Part shown: positions 32,561 to 44,285 of the stretch, in pieces
Numbering within the stretch: the first letter of the stretch is position 1
How the letters are laid out: every line of letters starts with the position of its first letter
Source: Psococerastis gibbosa
Taxonomy: Eukaryota > Arthropoda > Insecta > Psocodea > Psocidae
Assembly (NCBI GenBank): GCA_963971405.1
Contig: OZ020490.1
Coordinates: 19,431,464-19,495,463 of the forward strand
Direction of reading: 5' to 3'
Length of the DNA: 64,000 nt
Program-made: the position numbers and the translations under genes
Notes under the pieces: model-generated
What the model was told of the DNA's origin: nothing
What the model saw: the letters and a program-made list of their open reading frames with translations, nothing else
Database searches by the model: none

Positions 32561-32952
32561 GTAAAAGGATATGCTACGTAGAAAATTGGCACCCCAAAAT
32601 TGAATAAATTTAATTTTTTATTTCATTACTCAGCAAGTTATTAAAAGTTTGGCTAATTTAAGCTGTAAAAGACTACTTCGTGCATAATTTTTGGCTAATC
32701 GGGTATTTTTACTGTTCGGTTTTGTAGTTTGTCCAAAAATTAGATTTAACGCGATTTTTAGTCTGCCAATGTTTTTTTATGAAAGAACTAAGGTACCAAA
32801 ACTTTAATATTTTGAATTATAAAATGCATGAAGTAGTCTTCTATAACTTACATCAGCCAAATCTTTAATAACTTGCTTTGTTAATTAAATAAAAAGTCAA
32901 TAAAAACAACACATTTTGGGGTGCTAATTTTCTACGTAGCATGTCCGCTTAA
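32561..32952. mobile_element. Palindromic TTAA element (copy B)
   Basis: It has the same architecture as copy A, with AGGATATGCTACGTAGAAAA at the left and CTACGTAGCATGTCCGCTTAA at the right reduced by mutation. TTAA is intact on the right (32949-32952) and altered on the left. Confidence 0.75.
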
Positions 32953-33062
32953 GTTCAATGAATGTTCCTGCCTGATAAATTAATACCTGTAATGAGTTAC
33001 TACTACGTCTCCGATCGCACGTTGTGTACAAATTCCCACAATTACAAGTATGCTATCAACTA

Positions 33063-33350
33063 AGGCACTATATACCCGGGTATTGTCATCCGCCATGTTG
33101 TATCCCATATTTCCTATATGGTAAGTATTGTAAGAAAAGTAAAAAATTGAAAAAAACTAATACACGTTTTAGTAATTTTTTATTATACACTTCACTACTT
33201 GGTAACACGTTTTTTTAAATAAAAATAAATAAACAACGATAAATTTCATAAAAATAAATAGGTAAACACCCAATGCTTGGCTTATACACAAGACTTATAT
33301 TGGATACAACATGGCGGATGACAATACCTGTCTAATATAGAGCCCTACTG
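33063..33350. mobile_element. Palindromic miniature element with GGC-CTATAT ends
   Basis: The inverted arms share TATTGTCATCCGCCATGTTG at 33077 and, in reverse, near 33318. Outer ends are GGCACTATATACC and GGCTCTATATTAG. TCAACTA occurs just outside both ends as a possible duplication, but the boundaries are uncertain. The ends are hAT-like at best. It interrupts a copy of the second SINE-like family (fragment at 33002-33060). Confidence 0.65.
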
Positions 33351-33482
33351 TCAACTATGCCAGCTGTGTCCATCAACTTTATATAATGTTAGCCATACGA
33401 GAACGTGTTTTCTTTTAACATGTATTCGCATTGAATACTTATTCTAGCAGCCCAACCACTGTTTTTCTATTTTTCTTTTAAA

Positions 33483-33650
33483 AAGGTTAAGCGCATACAA
33501 ACAATTTAATGAATGTATCCGATTGACCTCTTCAGTCGCCTCTGTAGGTGTTGAGTTACGACACGACTCCGATCGCATGGCGTGTAAAGACTCGCACAAG
33601 TGCAAGCACGTTACCACCTGGCCATCGAAGCCATCGAAGTCGACTAGACA
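33483..33650 (+). mobile_element. Second SINE-like family (copy 2)
   Basis: It matches copy 1 at 25415 and copy 4 at 44106: CATACAAACAATTTAATGAA, CTCTTCAGTCGCCTC, CTCCGATCGCATGG and ACCACCTGGCCATCGAAG. The short frame at 33523-33711 is part of it. Confidence 0.7.
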
Positions 33651-33850
33651 GGGCTACTTAAATCTTAAGGCAATGCGTTTTCGCTGTGGTTCTACCTCAA
33701 ATAACACTTGATGGAAAAAATAGCTGCTATGCGAATAGTTAAGAATATTTTTTTGTATTTGCTGTCGTAAGGGTTTTTCGTGGTGAATAGTTGTGACTAC
33801 TACTGTGCTACTGTTCACACATCAAAAGAAGGATGATTGTCTTTATTTTA

Positions 33851-34099
33851 ATTGAGGAGCAAACTTTCAAAACGTCACAAAACCATGAAAATTAAAAATT
33901 GATTTTATCATTGATTTTTGAAGCTGACGTGAATCAGGATTGCTAATCAAAACAAAAACAAACAAATTTTAAGCCAGTCTTCTGAAGGGTTATAATCTTA
34001 TATTCCCGTTATAATAAAGCCGAAATAATTATGTGTTTCGTGTTTCCTGAACATTTTACGAAAATGGTTTAGTGCCGTTTTGAAAGTTTGCTCCTCAAT
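33851..34099. mobile_element. 249-bp miniature element with TA target, inside an older repeat
   Basis: The inverted ends ATTGAGGAGCAAACTTTCAA at 33851 and the exact complement ending at 34099 are flanked by TA on both sides, as for Tc1/mariner elements. Removing it rejoins GTCTTTATTTT and TGGTCGAATTTTGGGCC, which is contiguous in the repeat at 46165-46200. This proves insertion into that repeat. Confidence 0.8.
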
Positions 34100-34942
34100 T
34101 ATGGTCGAATTTTGGGCCGTTCGGCCCACACCTACAAGTGATTCACAGGAGTCAGGACTACCCTTGTACCTCTCTTTGGCAAAATTGCGCTAATCGTGAA
34201 ATATAATCAAATTTCAAAACTACTTGGCATATTTAATTACAGTAACGACGCAATTTGTTGTCATACTTATCACCTGTTTCCCTTATGCTCACACATAAAT
34301 TATTCAGTCTCCAAATGGGACATAAATAAATCAAGCTTTTCGTTAACCATGATGGCATCTGCCGACATATTAATTGCAAAATGCACGTACAGCGCGCAGC
34401 ATGTGCAGTTTGCAAGTTTCCCGGTTATATCTCTTGCAGCCATTTACAGCATGTGTTAGCAGCGGGCATGTGTTCCAAAAGCCGGCAGAACTATTCCAAT
34501 GAGGTCATATGTATTTAATCTTGTGGGGTATGAATATTTATTTGGAGGTTAATACACAACTTGCAGCTGCTCTGCGTCAAGTTATATTCGTTTCAAATAT
34601 ACATTACCGACATGGAACTAGGGGTGAATCTAAAATTTTCGGGGGGGCAGTTACAGGGTCCTGTGTCAGAGAAAGATTGCTCCCTCTCCAAAGCTGAAGT
34701 ATTTGCCTTTACCTTATCCGCGCCTTTTCCCCAACGGGGGATCGGGCGGTACGGTATTGACGCTTTGATGCTAGTGGGTTTCCCACTGTAGATGGCAGTT
34801 CTTGCCGAAAGCGCTCATAGTTTTATACTAACACAAGTGGGTTTCTTAGACAAAGTTAATTTCTTAACGATTCTTTGGGTTTTACTAATTCGGGTTGTTA
34901 TAACAATTTTTTCTAAAACTCTAAGTTTTTGTTATTTTTTGT

Positions 34943-35272
34943 TTATTGACGCTTCCACAGAGAGTTCTTCAGTATGTATCTGCCTGCATCTTTCTCGGCA
35001 GCGTCTTCTTCAGTCTTCCTCTTCTTCTGTTTCCTTGGATCGCAATCTTCTCAACCCTTTTCAGAAGATCAGAGTCGCCTCACTTTGTACACGCTTTGTA
35101 CGATGCCCATGCCATAACAGGCGTTTTCCCTTAGCTTCTGAGTGGTGTCGGCTGTTTTCAACTCAGCTCTGATCTGGTGGTTTTGTTTGCTTTCTGCCAG
35201 GGTTACTCCATCTGCCCGGCGCAAGATCCTCATCTCTGCCTGCTCTTTTTTCTTCACAGCCCAGCACGCCAT
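34943..35272 (-). pseudogene. LINE thumb/C-terminal fragment (EMRILRR type)
   Basis: The - strand begins CWAVKKKEQAEMRILRRADG and continues as ESKQNHQIRAELKTADTTQK. This matches the pattern EMRxLRxxxGxTxxxxxxxxxIR common downstream of the LINE reverse transcriptase core. It is a 5'- and 3'-truncated remnant. Confidence 0.65.
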
Positions 35273-35454
35273 AGATCATGCAGATCTCCCCACTTCACCA
35301 AAGGTGAAGTAGTGCGTTATAAATTACAAATTAAGAATATTTCATAATACAGTTGCTAAATAGTAGGTTTTTATGCATTTTACAAGCATTTTTTGAACCC
35401 TGAAACCGTCAGTTTTGGAAGCCGAGAGTACGGGTATTTTGTTCAGAGTACTCA

Positions 35455-35630
35455 ACATCGACTTCGATGGCCAGGTGGTAACGTGCTTGCACTTGTGCGA
35501 GTCTTTACACGCCATGCGATCGGAGACGTGTCGTAACTCAACACGGGTACTAACCTACAGAGGCGACTGAAGAGGTCAATCGGATACATTCATTAAATTG
35601 TTTGTATGCGATTAACCTTTTAAAAAACTT
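35455..35630 (-). mobile_element. Second SINE-like family (copy 3)
   Basis: Reverse of copy 2: CTTCGATGGCCAGGTGGTAA, CGTAACTCAACACGGGTAC and TTCATTAAATTGTTTGTATG. The 5' edge of the element is near 35455. Confidence 0.7.
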
Positions 35631-36297
35631 ATTTAACTTTTTAGAAAGCCTCTACCGACAGGGTAGTTAGAAAAAGGAAAATTTGGGAAAATAGACGGAA
35701 ATTAGATTTGAAGCCGAGTCTCCACCTTGTCGGGATGATTTGTTGACCTCTGCAGATTTGATGTACCCCGGCAAGGTGGGAACTCCAATTCGAATCAAGT
35801 TTCTGTCCATTTTTACATTTTTTCCTTTCCCTAATTGGCCTTTAATTGGGCTCTCTATTATTATTCGTCCTGTACGATATAATCTCTTATAACGTCGAGC
35901 CTTCCTGCCTTGTCCTCGTGGCTATTTGTGCGCCAATAGCCTATATATCACGTGCGCTAGTCTAGCTTTCTCAATTTTGATCACGGGAATTTCATTTTCC
36001 CAAGATTGTTTGTCTACATCTTTGGGTATTTGCCTGGAGTTTTATAAGAGCTGTATTATCGTAGTGCAGTGTTTGCGAACAAGGTAGTTAGCCATTATCA
36101 AGAGGTGGTGATATCTCTAAAAGCTTATAGATAAGCCTGTCGCGACCTAATTAGTTTTTGGGGCTGCTGTTAACACTCACATTACCTAACACCCTGCACG
36201 ATTAAAAACATAAGACTTTGTTTCTTGCTAACCTACTTACTCATGCCAGTTTTGCGCTGTTAAACCGTCAGTAATAATGGGTATTGAGCCTTTTGTT
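35631..36297. other. No gene seen: intergenic
   Basis: Two GC-richer patches (AAGGTGGGAACTCC and its reverse around 35720-35790) form an inverted pair with TTGAAGCCGAGTCTCCACC. No ends or targets could be defined. Confidence 0.4.
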
Positions 36298-36662
36298 TTA
36301 AGAAGATATGCTACGTAGAAAATTTGCACACCAAAAAATACATTTTTTTATTTTATTAACTCAGCAAGTTATTAAAAGTTTGGGTCATTTGAGTTGTAGA
36401 AGACTACTTCGTGCATCATGTAAAATCAGGAATTTTTACTTTTCGGTTTTGTTGCTTTTCAAAAAATCCTAGATTACGCGAAATTTTAGTCCCCACTGGT
36501 TTTTATGAAAGAACTAAGGTACCCAAAATTTAATATTTCCTATTATATGATGCATGAAGTAGTCTTATACAACTTACATGAGCCAAATCTTTAATAACTT
36601 GCTTTGTTAATTAAATAAAAAATGAAAAGTCAATAAAAACAACAGATTTTGGGGTGCTAATT
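36298..36662. mobile_element. Palindromic TTAA element (copy C), right end lost
   Basis: TTAA at 36298-36301 is followed by GAAGATATGCTACGTAGAAA. Arms match copies A and B. The right end breaks at GGGGTGCTAATTATAATAAT, where an (AAT)n run (36663-36680) takes over. Confidence 0.75.
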
Positions 36663-36699
36663 ATAATAATAATAATAATAATAGTGTAATTCCCAAAAT

Positions 36700-38495
36700 A
36701 AATTCAGTTACATAAATTTAGATAATACATTTTTCTTCTTTGGGTCCCTTGCCATTGTGCATCCAATTTGCACGTGGAGGCAAGGTGCTTTCTACTTGTC
36801 GAGTTTTGTCGAGTCGTTATCCAATCATTATCCCTCTGGGAATTATTTATGTAAGATCAGTATCGACGTTGGACTCAAGGGAAAGTCAAATGAGAGATCT
36901 GAAATTAAATTGATCCTTCAACATCGATAGAGCTGAAACTATACACACACACAAAGATTTCATGAAAATCCACGTCAGTACCAAATTTCAGCTGAAACAA
37001 TGAGCTACACAAGTTTTCTTTTATTACACTTCCCTTTGTTTTCCCCTTGAACAAATAGTTATTATTGTAGCTTCGCAAATATATAATATCAAAATTTCAA
37101 AGTCAAATGTCAACAATATTGCAGAAATTTTGACTGCGTGATGTATTTGGAAGGTCAATGATTTTATTTATAAATTACTGGCAATGTCAAGTCCCGGCAC
37201 GTCAAAGGGTGCGCTTACTTCCGTCAAATTGAAAAAGAAAGCTTATTTTGATTTCCCCAGCCGCCACTCATTGCTGGCTCAGCGTATAAATGTGGTGTTT
37301 TCAGCACTCAATAGTCAATCTCCATATGGACTTTGTCCATCAAAATAAGCCTCGGTAGGCCTTGCATTGTAGGGTTGTACGATTGACCGACCTCGAAGTC
37401 AGCAGAAATTTGAGGCCGTCTATTTTAGCTTAGTCATCAGAGTTGGTGTTTTTTCATATTTTTTTCCTCTTGCTTTTTGAGTCAGTAGGACGAACTTGGA
37501 ATGCAGGAATAGATGTAGATTCTGTTAGAGAGTTAGACCTTTTGATTTGGTTCATTGCTCGTGCATAAACTCAATTCAAATTATTTATACTGAAATAATA
37601 TTGGTTCAGGTGGAACCGAGTTTATTAACTTGATTTATGGAAATCGCACTTTAGATACAGTAGGTAAGTAGTTGTGCTGAAATATTTGATCTAAGATTAG
37701 GTCTCATTATAGCTAAATCGTAGTGACAATTTACCATGATCTAAAAAAATATTCTGTAATCTTTCAGAAATAATGATAGCTTTTTGTTTAAAACCAATAG
37801 AAACTGCAAACCAAGCTCTACAAAAAACTTGGACAAGGCAAACCATGCAAATCTGGCAAGTGCGTTAATAGACGATATTGGAATAAGGGTGCACCCCTGA
37901 GCCACAAGTTTAAACAATTATTGCAAATCAAAGTTAAAAAGATTTATGATTTATGAGCTCGGAGGAAGTTAAATGTACAATAGCATAAAGCAAGCCCATT
38001 TCCAAGTTCGAAATGTAATGAAGTGAGGAAACAAAACCAAATTCAGTGATTTCAAAGTTTAGACTTAATTCTCTTATCTCTGCGCTACCGAAGAGATTAA
38101 TTTTCTCCTTGTTTTATTGAAATGGCAATTAATTAATTAATACAATTTATCCCTCATTTCCTCGGCACTCTATAGCCCCAATATTCCTGGACCTTTTATA
38201 CGTCTCTCTAGTTCTGAAATTCCTGATAAATATGTATAGATATCGCTGAGGTGATTGCCTTATCAACCTTTGGAAGTAGGTCATAAAAAACAGCACTTAT
38301 GATATCAGCACAGGACTATTCCTGTTTGCGTCCCAATTCCTCAGCGACAAACATGCACTGGCGACCTATTTTTGTATAAAAAAAAATCGTTTGCTTTTTA
38401 TCAGCGATACGCCGATAACCCTTTTGTATAAAAATGGACTCGTTGGAGTTCTATTATATGCGTCACGGCTGAACAATGTAATGTTTGCAAATTGT
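36700..38495. other. No gene seen: AT-rich intergenic with one short inverted repeat
   Basis: AAAGCTTATTTTGAT near 37230 pairs with ATCAAAATAAGC near 37340, bounding a GC-richer segment (TCCCGGCACGTC...). No other supported feature. Confidence 0.4.
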
Positions 38496-38498
38496 TAA

Positions 38499-38801
38499 GG
38501 CGTGTATTCCACTGGTCAATATTCCGTCATTTTTGATTAAAAAGAAGTCTGCTACCGTATTATAACTTAATATAATTTAAATATAATTTTTTGCTTGCTT
38601 CTAGGGTACTGTTTATGTCATATATTATTGCAAGTGATGTCATATTTGGACTGTGTCTGTTGGCAACGCAATACAAGCTTTATTTTTATTTTTAATTTAT
38701 AATTGATAAGTTACGTATCTTCATAATAGTCTCCTTAAAACAAAAATCGCAACTTTTTTTTAATCACAAATGACGGAATATTTACCAGTGAAATACACGG
38801 C
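38499..38801. mobile_element. 303-bp miniature element, TAA target
   Basis: Inverted ends of about 45 bp: GGCGTGTATTCCACTGGTCA on the left, and from the right GCCGTGTATTTCACTGGTAA, both continuing into ATATTCCGTCATTTxTGATT. TAA directly flanks both sides (38496-38498 and 38802-38804). Internal GTCTGCTACCGTATTATAAC matches the truncated relative at 2655. PIF/Harbinger-like. Confidence 0.8.
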
Positions 38802-39105
38802 TAAAGCTGGCCATTCACGAGGGCTCCAAACGAACTCGCGCCAAGCCATTCCATTTGGCGTTAGCGCCATTTAGAGGGTTCTGATGACCCGACTACGCTG
38901 AACCAGTCGCTCCAAATCTTTCAAATTGTACAGTGTGACGATATGGAAGAGGTACTTTTACACTGTACAATTTGAAAGATTTGGAGCGACTGGTTCAGCG
39001 TAGTCGTGATGACCCCTCTAAATGGCGCTAACTTCAAATGGAACAGGACGCGCCAATTGGCTTGGCGTGGGTCCGTTTGGAGCCCTCGTGAATGGCCAGC
39101 TTTAG
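38801..39105. mobile_element. Long palindromic element abutting the previous one
   Basis: Left arm CTAAAGCTGGCCATTCACGA and so on through AATGGCGCTAAC-type sequence and ACTGGTTCAGCG pairs with the right arm ending GGCCAGCTTTAG. The two arms are about 130 bp each with small differences, and together they fold almost completely. TA is present at each end (38802-38803 and 39103-39104), fitting a Tc1/mariner-like target. It shares its left boundary with the right TAA of the 38499 element. Confidence 0.75.
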
Positions 39106-39454
39106 GAACAGATTTCAAAATGTTTTTAAAAATTATTTTTTCTGGCGGTACCTACGATTCCATGTGATGGTGGGATGCTTCATTGTTTGAATAAGTGGCC
39201 CTCTTAAATTCGGTGATCCCCTTAATTCGCTACTCTTTGTATTTGGCTATCTAGACAGTGGTCAAAGGTCAATGTATGATGTGTTAAGACAATTGTGCCG
39301 CTTGCACCGGTCCATGTCATTCAGCAATATTATGTTGGCTGAAAGCTGACGTCATAGATTATTCAAGCCCAGTCCATTAATTGCAGTCAACGAGAATATA
39401 AAAGAATAGATGGCACCGAACCATAAGCTATACCTCATTATATAATGTAGCAGA

Positions 39455-39660
39455 GTGAAATGGGTAGGGCATTTATTAAGAATCTGGTACACACCATCAT
39501 TGAGGGCACAGTGGAAGGAACCAATAGAAGACGATGGCCGAAGGAGGAATTCATGGAGTAACTAGAGGACACAGGAGCTCGAACGTACCAAGAGCTGAAG
39601 AGGAAAGCTTGAGGATGATATGCAGGGAGTTGCTGCCGACCAATCGTTGAGATTGTGCCC
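39455..39660 (+). pseudogene. LINE C-terminal fragment
   Basis: The + strand reads HTIIEGTVEGTNRRRWPKEE, FME, a stop, then LEDTGARTYQELKRKA and a second stop. It ends with ATCGTTGAGATTGTGCCCTC, the same tail as the fragments at 13150 and 20810. It is a decayed relative of the 13226 fragment. Confidence 0.75.
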
Positions 39661-40192
39661 TCAGAAGAAGAACCATAAGTTAAGTACTGCCGATTGAGGG
39701 GAAACATAGGGGAAAATGGCAAAGGAAGCGTTCCAACGTGAAAAAATGGAAAAGCGTCAAATGAAAAAAAAGAAATGAACAATTCCAACATACAGGGCTG
39801 ATGGCAGTAAGTTTCTGCACACATGACTCAAAATCTAAATAGCTACATTATGACTGTGATTAGCTTATGGCGAGAACCTCCAAAGCTTAATCAGTCACAA
39901 CTTTTATCCACTTCATTGCTTGCGCTGTGGATGGCCACGTTACCCACCTGGTATCATTAGTGGCATGTTATGTTTTTTCAGCATGATTTTCTGCTCCTTT
40001 AACGTCCGAAGCTCCAGTTGCCCGGGTGTGATACGTGGGACTCCTCCACTCCCCACATCTGGCTATTTAATACTTGCTTAGGTACTAGTCCTCTCCTTCG
40101 TGTTCGATCTATAACCTCCTCAAACCATTTCACAATCGAAATCGATTTTTTTATTTTTATTTTTTTTATTTTATTATTATTATTATTTTAAT

Positions 40193-40235
40193 ATAAAGCG
40201 CCAGACCCGTGTGGGTAAACGCGCTTTCTGGTTTG
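40193..40235. repeat. Short hairpin repeat (GCGCC...GGGTAA-CGCGC)
   Basis: TATAAAGCGCCAGACCCG and GTGGGTAAACGCGCTTT are repeated in altered form at 57283-57335 (GCGCCATTTACCC, GTGGGTAACCGCGCTT). Each copy can fold on itself. Confidence 0.5.
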
Positions 40236-41397
40236 TAGTTAGTTTGCAAGTGTTGTCTGTATTGTGTGCGTATGCGGTGGTGGTGTGTGGCAAACTGCGA
40301 TCAGGAGGGCATTGACCATCTAAGGGCAGTTTGCCGATGCTTGTATTACACCAGAGTGTTGTTTGCTAGATGAGGCTTGCGAGACTGCTTTCTGGAAATG
40401 TGTATCAGCAGCCTGATCGAGGCGATTATAATACCGGTATTTATTTAATCCCCTGGTAATAAAAATGTAAACAAGATAATTTTATAATGGAAAGTGCTAT
40501 TCAAAATTTGTTTGTTTACAGTTATAATCCTAGGGTATTTATTTAACCCCGATATATGGGTGGTGGGGTGCCCGCCATTAGGTGTCCATGTGTTAACCTT
40601 GTTTTGTTTTGTTTATATATTTACAATTTCTAATTTGACATTTTAACTAATTTCCCCACTTTACCATTGGATATAATGGGGAGCCCTAACGCAATCAACC
40701 GTCTTATAGATTCCCAAGTCAGTCAATCCATCTTCAGTTTCCCCACTCGTAATTTCGAGAATTCGGGCCCGAAATCAGCGACAGGGGTTATATCGGGATA
40801 AGGCCAATATCCGGGTCAGCAATTTCAAAAATAAGTTAATTTTTTCGAATATTTTATTAAATTTGGAAGAGCCCCACATATATCTGTCAGCGGATTGTCC
40901 TCCTTTCTAATTTTTATCGCCCGACTCCTTTCATCCTTCCCCCAATGGGCAATTATTTGACCACAATTTGGCACATTGCCTCAACAACGTCAAAAAAATA
41001 CGATGTTTACTATCTGCATACGCTTTCGTAGCTAAACTTCGACACGGGGACGCCTTCCTCTATACACTCTAAAATATTGGCTTCGAGTTGTTTTGGTTTG
41101 AGAGGTGCCAAGTATTTAAGGAAAATTACACGTTAAATACACTAACAGAGCACGGGACTGACTCAGTTAGCATGTACAATTAGCGTGTGCCAAAAGGCGC
41201 CATTTTTATGGTAATATTTTTTGTTTTCTGATTGAAATTGGGTGAAAAAATGAAACAGAATTATGCATAGTTTGTGCCAAGTGCATTGATTGCTGCGCTG
41301 CTTACCGGCCAAAGGGGTTATGGCCCCATTTTGTTTTTGACCTGTCAATCAGTTAGTACAGTGCATTATATTTATTATGATCAACATGTTTTCCCCA

Positions 41398-41640
41398 TTA
41401 TGACTCGTATCTGTACTTGGTTAAGTCATGCTTTCGCCTGTTTCATTGCGTCAATGGTAACCTTGTCTCAGCTTGTCCATTATCGCTTGAAGCCGGTGTG
41501 GGTTGACATCGAGAACGTGTACCAGTTGGGCCAAAAATACATACGGAAACAATACAAATAATGTCCGAAATCCATCGGGTCGTTGGCATTGGACAAGGGA
41601 CCTATAAAGTAGGCCTGGGTCCATAAAAAGTCCTTAAAAA
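41398..41640. repeat. Dispersed repeat (CTTGGTTAAGTCATGCTTTC family, copy 1)
   Basis: GACTCGTATCTGTACTTGG, CATGCTTTCGCCTGTT, TGTCCATTATCGCTTG and GGGTCGTTGGCATTGG recur at 51810-52055. Shorter inverted pieces are at 46348-46400 and 57725-57835. The short open frame at 41274-41561 is not kept in the second copy, so it is not taken as coding. Copies end near (ATT)n runs, as LINE or SINE tails do. Confidence 0.6.
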
Positions 41641-41745
41641 ATAACAATTACAAGTTCCCGATTATAGATTTAAAAAAATACCTAAGTACGAGGGAGCGCA
41701 ACCAGTTCAAAAACTGTATAAACATTGGATCTTGTAAATACATTA

Positions 41746-41986
41746 TTTTATTATTATTATTATTATTATTAATTATAAAAATAAAAATAAAATAAAATAA
41801 ACATTATAAATAAATACATAAATAAATGATTAAGCCTTGTTTAGCAGCACTGTATGAGTCTTTTGTCCCAAATAAGCGCTAGCTTGGGGATGCGGGATGG
41901 TATTATTATGTATTGCATTTTTGTAATATATGCTCCTTGTCCAGGGAATACTGGACAAGGAAAAGAAAGAAAGAAAGATTGTCGTG
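41746..41986 (+). mobile_element. LINE 3' end fragment after an (ATT)n run
   Basis: It matches the 3' untranslated part of the units at 19124-20290: ATTAAGCCTTGTTTAGCAGC, AAGCGCTAGCTTGGGGATG and CTTGTCCAGGGAATACTGG. No coding part remains. Confidence 0.8.
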
Positions 41987-43236
41987 AGGACTAGTAGAGG
42001 ACCCTCTTTCATAACTATGCTCTGTTTGGGATGTTACGGTCAGCAACAGGCTAAGCAGCCTCTAGCTATCAACTCCTTGCCGCAGGCAAAGGCCCAAGAC
42101 GACGTTGAAAGATACCGCATACCACTTTATGCTTACCTGATATACTGTATATTAGATCTGGCAAATTAAACATTGTAACAACCCACTTTAGTTAATTTCG
42201 TCTTAAAATCCGCCCCCCCCCCCCTTTAATGCCACTGACACTAAAATTTATCGACGCGCGTGGCACGGCCCCAACGTAATTGCTAATTATTAGTCACCCT
42301 AAGTCACTCCATGATCAGGGGTATGTACGTATACTAGAAACTATGCGTTAAATAACAATTTAGTTATTTCTGCACTTGCTTCATTAGGCCTTAACACGTG
42401 CCATATCATTTTAAGAAAAAGATGCAAATCATTGTTATGTACATTCAGTATGTAAAATGGGAAACATCCTGTGAAATAAATACGTGGAATAATTCTGTGC
42501 CTATAGTGCATTATGCTCCTACACAAGTCATGTAATTTTAGCTATAAAACGTTCTTTCGATAAGAACAAGTACAACACGTTTCCGCCATTAGGATAATCC
42601 TCAGCTTTTTATTATATTGCTGGCACCAGTGTCTCATTGGATTAATATGCAATAAATTCAACTTCCACATGAATAGAGCAATGGAGTGGTTTCTCATGAT
42701 TAACTTAAGAGAGAGACAAACAAAACATCCAACGACCGAGTTTTACCTTTAAATTAATTTCATGAGCTTTCCGCTTGGCCTAGTTACACGATGTAAAATC
42801 TCGGCCTAATACATTGTAGACAATAATTCGCTCATGCACGAGAAAAGTGACACATTTCTAAATATTGACTTTTGAGATAATTCAAATTTTAGTTCTGACC
42901 ATTTTTTAGTTTTTACTTGTAGTGCTATCGAGGCACTTAATCCGTTTGAGATGTGACAGTTTACTTGAAAGAGAAGTGTAATTACCACGTCAACGCCTGG
43001 AGCACATTCCGAATTATGTCAGTATTGCCAAACCCGAAGTAGTCAAAATTGACAATGGATCAGTGACAAAACGCAATCTTATGGAAACAAATTAAACTAG
43101 ATATGTGACACTACATTCATAAAATTCGCTATATTTTCCTCAACATTTTTGAATAAATAACTCAATTTTGCAATTTTTTGAAATGTGTCACTTTTCTCGT
43201 GCATGAGCGAATTGTCAATGGAGGCATTTCAAGACA

Positions 43237-43450
43237 TGTAGCGTAGTGGTACGGCCTCTGACTTTCACCCGAAAGGTTGTTGGTTCCGAGTCCCACACTG
43301 GCTACATTTTCTGGCCATGCTTCGGAGGGCGTGTAAAGCAGGCGGCCCCAGGCTGTCCTAGTTGTGTGTAAGAGAGTGCTTTATAGCTCTAACTCCGCTG
43401 GATTGGCTTAGTAATAGAAACAATAAAAAGTCTTTATTTATTTATTTATT
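43237..43450 (+). mobile_element. tRNA-derived SINE (copy 6), best-preserved head
   Basis: It starts TGTAGCGTAGTGGTACGG (A box) and has a CTGACTTTCACCCGAAAGG arm whose seven-base loop CTTTCAC would present the anticodon TTC (Glu), then a B box GGTTCCGAGTCCCAC and the acceptor-like TGGCTACA that can pair with TGTAGC. The body is CTGGCCATGCTTCGGAGGGC to AACTCCGCTGGATTGGC. The tail is (TTTA)n. One inserted C in the B box may weaken transcription. A tRNA-Glu origin is inferred from the loop only. Confidence 0.85.
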
Positions 43451-43569
43451 GTATTACTTAACAATAATAATAATTCTTGTATTTTTCATGAGTTTTGCTA
43501 TTTTGTTATGTTCGGGGTAACAGTGGTGGCTAGTGGGTTGAAAAATAGTAATGAAGTAAAGTAATAAGA

Positions 43570-43650
43570 TTTCACGCCCCAATTAGGCGTGGATCGTGGG
43601 TTCGAATCCAGCCAAGCCCGGTTTTTTCTATATCCCCTAATTTCGGTTCA
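43570..43650 (+). mobile_element. Second tRNA-like family (copy 1)
   Basis: GGATCGTGGGTTCGAATCCA is a good B box. The following TTTTTTCTATATCCCCTAAT recurs at 53505-53530 and in reverse at 17566. No complete tRNA fold is present. Confidence 0.55.
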
Positions 43651-43721
43651 AACTGAACATGACTGCGAGCTTAACGTTTTTGCTTATTTTATTATTTTAC
43701 CCTAAATTTGATTGAACAGGC

Positions 43722-43832
43722 AACTTCCTTGGCATCCAATCCAATAGTGTATCAAGAAAAACGTGAAACCGGTGGGACTCGAACCCATGTTTTGAGATTT
43801 AAAACAGTAAATCCTCTGCTTTCGGTTATAAC
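43722..43832 (-). mobile_element. tRNA-like sequence on the - strand
   Basis: On the - strand CATGGGTTCGAGTCCCACCGG is a perfect B-box region, preceded by CAGAGGATTTACTG and a possible CTGTTTTAAATCTCAAAACA arm. The A box is unclear. A functional tRNA is not supported. Confidence 0.45.
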
Positions 43833-44105
43833 AAGGAGATTGCCTCTTCAACCTAAGTTAGTTTAATGTCAGTATTATGTATCATATAATGCTACAATAG
43901 ATATAATTTGGGATTTAAATTATTTACCCTATTTTTGATATAATGTCCCAAGTTGCCTCGTCAACCAAAAGTCGATTTGGGATTAACTTAACAACGGTGT
44001 TTATTTTTAATACCACAAGGTGCCACGTGACGGTGTAAAAATATGCGCGGGAAATTAAAAGTAATAAATTATTGGAATACAAGAGATTTTTTTTATTTTT
44101 TATTT

Positions 44106-44285
44106 TTATAAAAAGATCAATCGCATACAAACAATTTAATGAATGTATCCGATTGACCTTTTCAGTCGCGTCTGTAGGTTATTACCCGTGATGAGTACGA
44201 CACGTCTCCGATTGCATGGCGTGTATAGACTCGCACAAGTGCAAGCAGGCCAAGCACGTTACCACCTGGCCAACGAAGTCGATAA
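44106..44285 (+). mobile_element. Second SINE-like family (copy 4)
   Basis: Aligns to copies at 25415 and 33483 (CATACAAACAATTTAATGAA, GTCTCCGATTGCATGGCG, TACCACCTGGCCAACGAAGT). It has a GGCCAAGCA insertion. Confidence 0.7.

Noticed and set aside
41274-41561. 95-codon + strand frame
   Set aside because: The second copy of this repeat (51810-52060) has stops in the same frame, so it is not under coding constraint.
43722-43832. Functional tRNA gene on the - strand
   Set aside because: The B box is excellent but no full cloverleaf with paired acceptor stem and A box could be drawn.
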